Below are positions 63,963-64,000 of a DNA stretch of 64,000 bases, piece after piece. The stretch is taken from NCBI GenBank assembly GCA_038147195.1, contig JAYQTB010000004.1:806001-870000 (forward strand), given 5' to 3'. The DNA is from Eutrophocola salsuginis. Lineage in GTDB: Bacteria; Pseudomonadota; Gammaproteobacteria; Pseudomonadales; Pseudohongiellaceae. The notes below the pieces were generated by a model. The model was not told the origin of the DNA. It saw only the letters and a list, made by a program, of their open reading frames with translations, and ran no database searches. Positions within the stretch are counted from its first letter, which is position 1; every line of letters begins with the position of its first letter. Both the position numbers and the translations under genes were made by a program.

Positions 63963-64000
63963 GCGGTAGGGGAAGTCCCGATTTATGCGGCAAAAATGTC

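Overview
The window is a chromosomal segment from a gammaproteobacterium. The evidence is gene order: mfd next to a long GAPDH, a soluble transhydrogenase, a nuo operon with fused nuoCD, a lol/exb/msbA/lpxK/kdsB/murB cluster, and uvrC-pgsA followed by tRNA-Gly, tRNA-Cys and tRNA-Leu. These arrangements are known from Pseudomonas, Escherichia and relatives. The species cannot be named from the sequence. The backbone is moderately GC-rich; the stretch from about 38.2 to 55.2 kb is clearly AT-richer and foreign in character.

Backbone part 1 (1-37.6 kb). On the left are the 3' end of a thioinosine/purine nucleoside phosphorylase gene and, convergent to it, mfd-csiV (minus strand). Divergent from mfd run gap, apbE and sthA. 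In Pseudomonas aeruginosa the Na+-pumping nqr operon lies between gap and apbE-sth. It is absent here, and a complete 13-gene nuo operon (NDH-1; nuoCD fused) follows sthA. nuoE carries an apparent one-base insertion that removes its last [2Fe-2S] cysteine and C-terminus. An orphan serine recombinase separates nuo from an envelope-biogenesis run: lolC-lolD-lolE, exbB-exbD, msbA, lpxK, a Trm112-like gene, kdsB, a low-molecular-weight phosphatase gene, murB, uvrC and pgsA.

Accessory region (38.2-about 55.2 kb). A 14.6 kb island sits in tRNA-Leu(UAA). It is bounded by a 60-bp direct repeat of the tRNA 3' end and has paired TGGGACA motifs 11 bp apart inside both ends. It carries a tyrosine integrase, an excisionase-like protein, a split P4-type replication module (primase-like protein plus D5-type helicase), candidate origin palindromes, an HGGxSTG-domain gene, and as cargo a two-partner secretion system. 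The exoprotein is a very large adhesin with a secretion domain, MBG-type repeats, a nearly exact 249-bp triplication, an exact 225-bp triplication and a Glu-Pro tract broken by frameshifts. A short FhaC/ShlB-type transporter follows. To the right of attR lies about 2.2 kb that looks like a decayed second island: a broken second copy of the HGGxSTG unit, a second G-rich end repeat, further paired arm-like motifs, and a secreted HExxH metallopeptidase gene broken at an AG dinucleotide tract.

Backbone part 2 (55.2-64 kb). This holds a metallo-beta-lactamase-fold lipoprotein, a pdxJ of the type usual in Bacteroidetes, glcD-glcE-glcF (glycolate oxidase), msrA, a 5'-nucleotidase and a TauE/SafE-type permease on the minus strand.

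All identifications come from reading motifs and gene order; no database search was run. Three independent frame breaks (nuoE, the adhesin, the metallopeptidase) could be real or could be sequencing errors.
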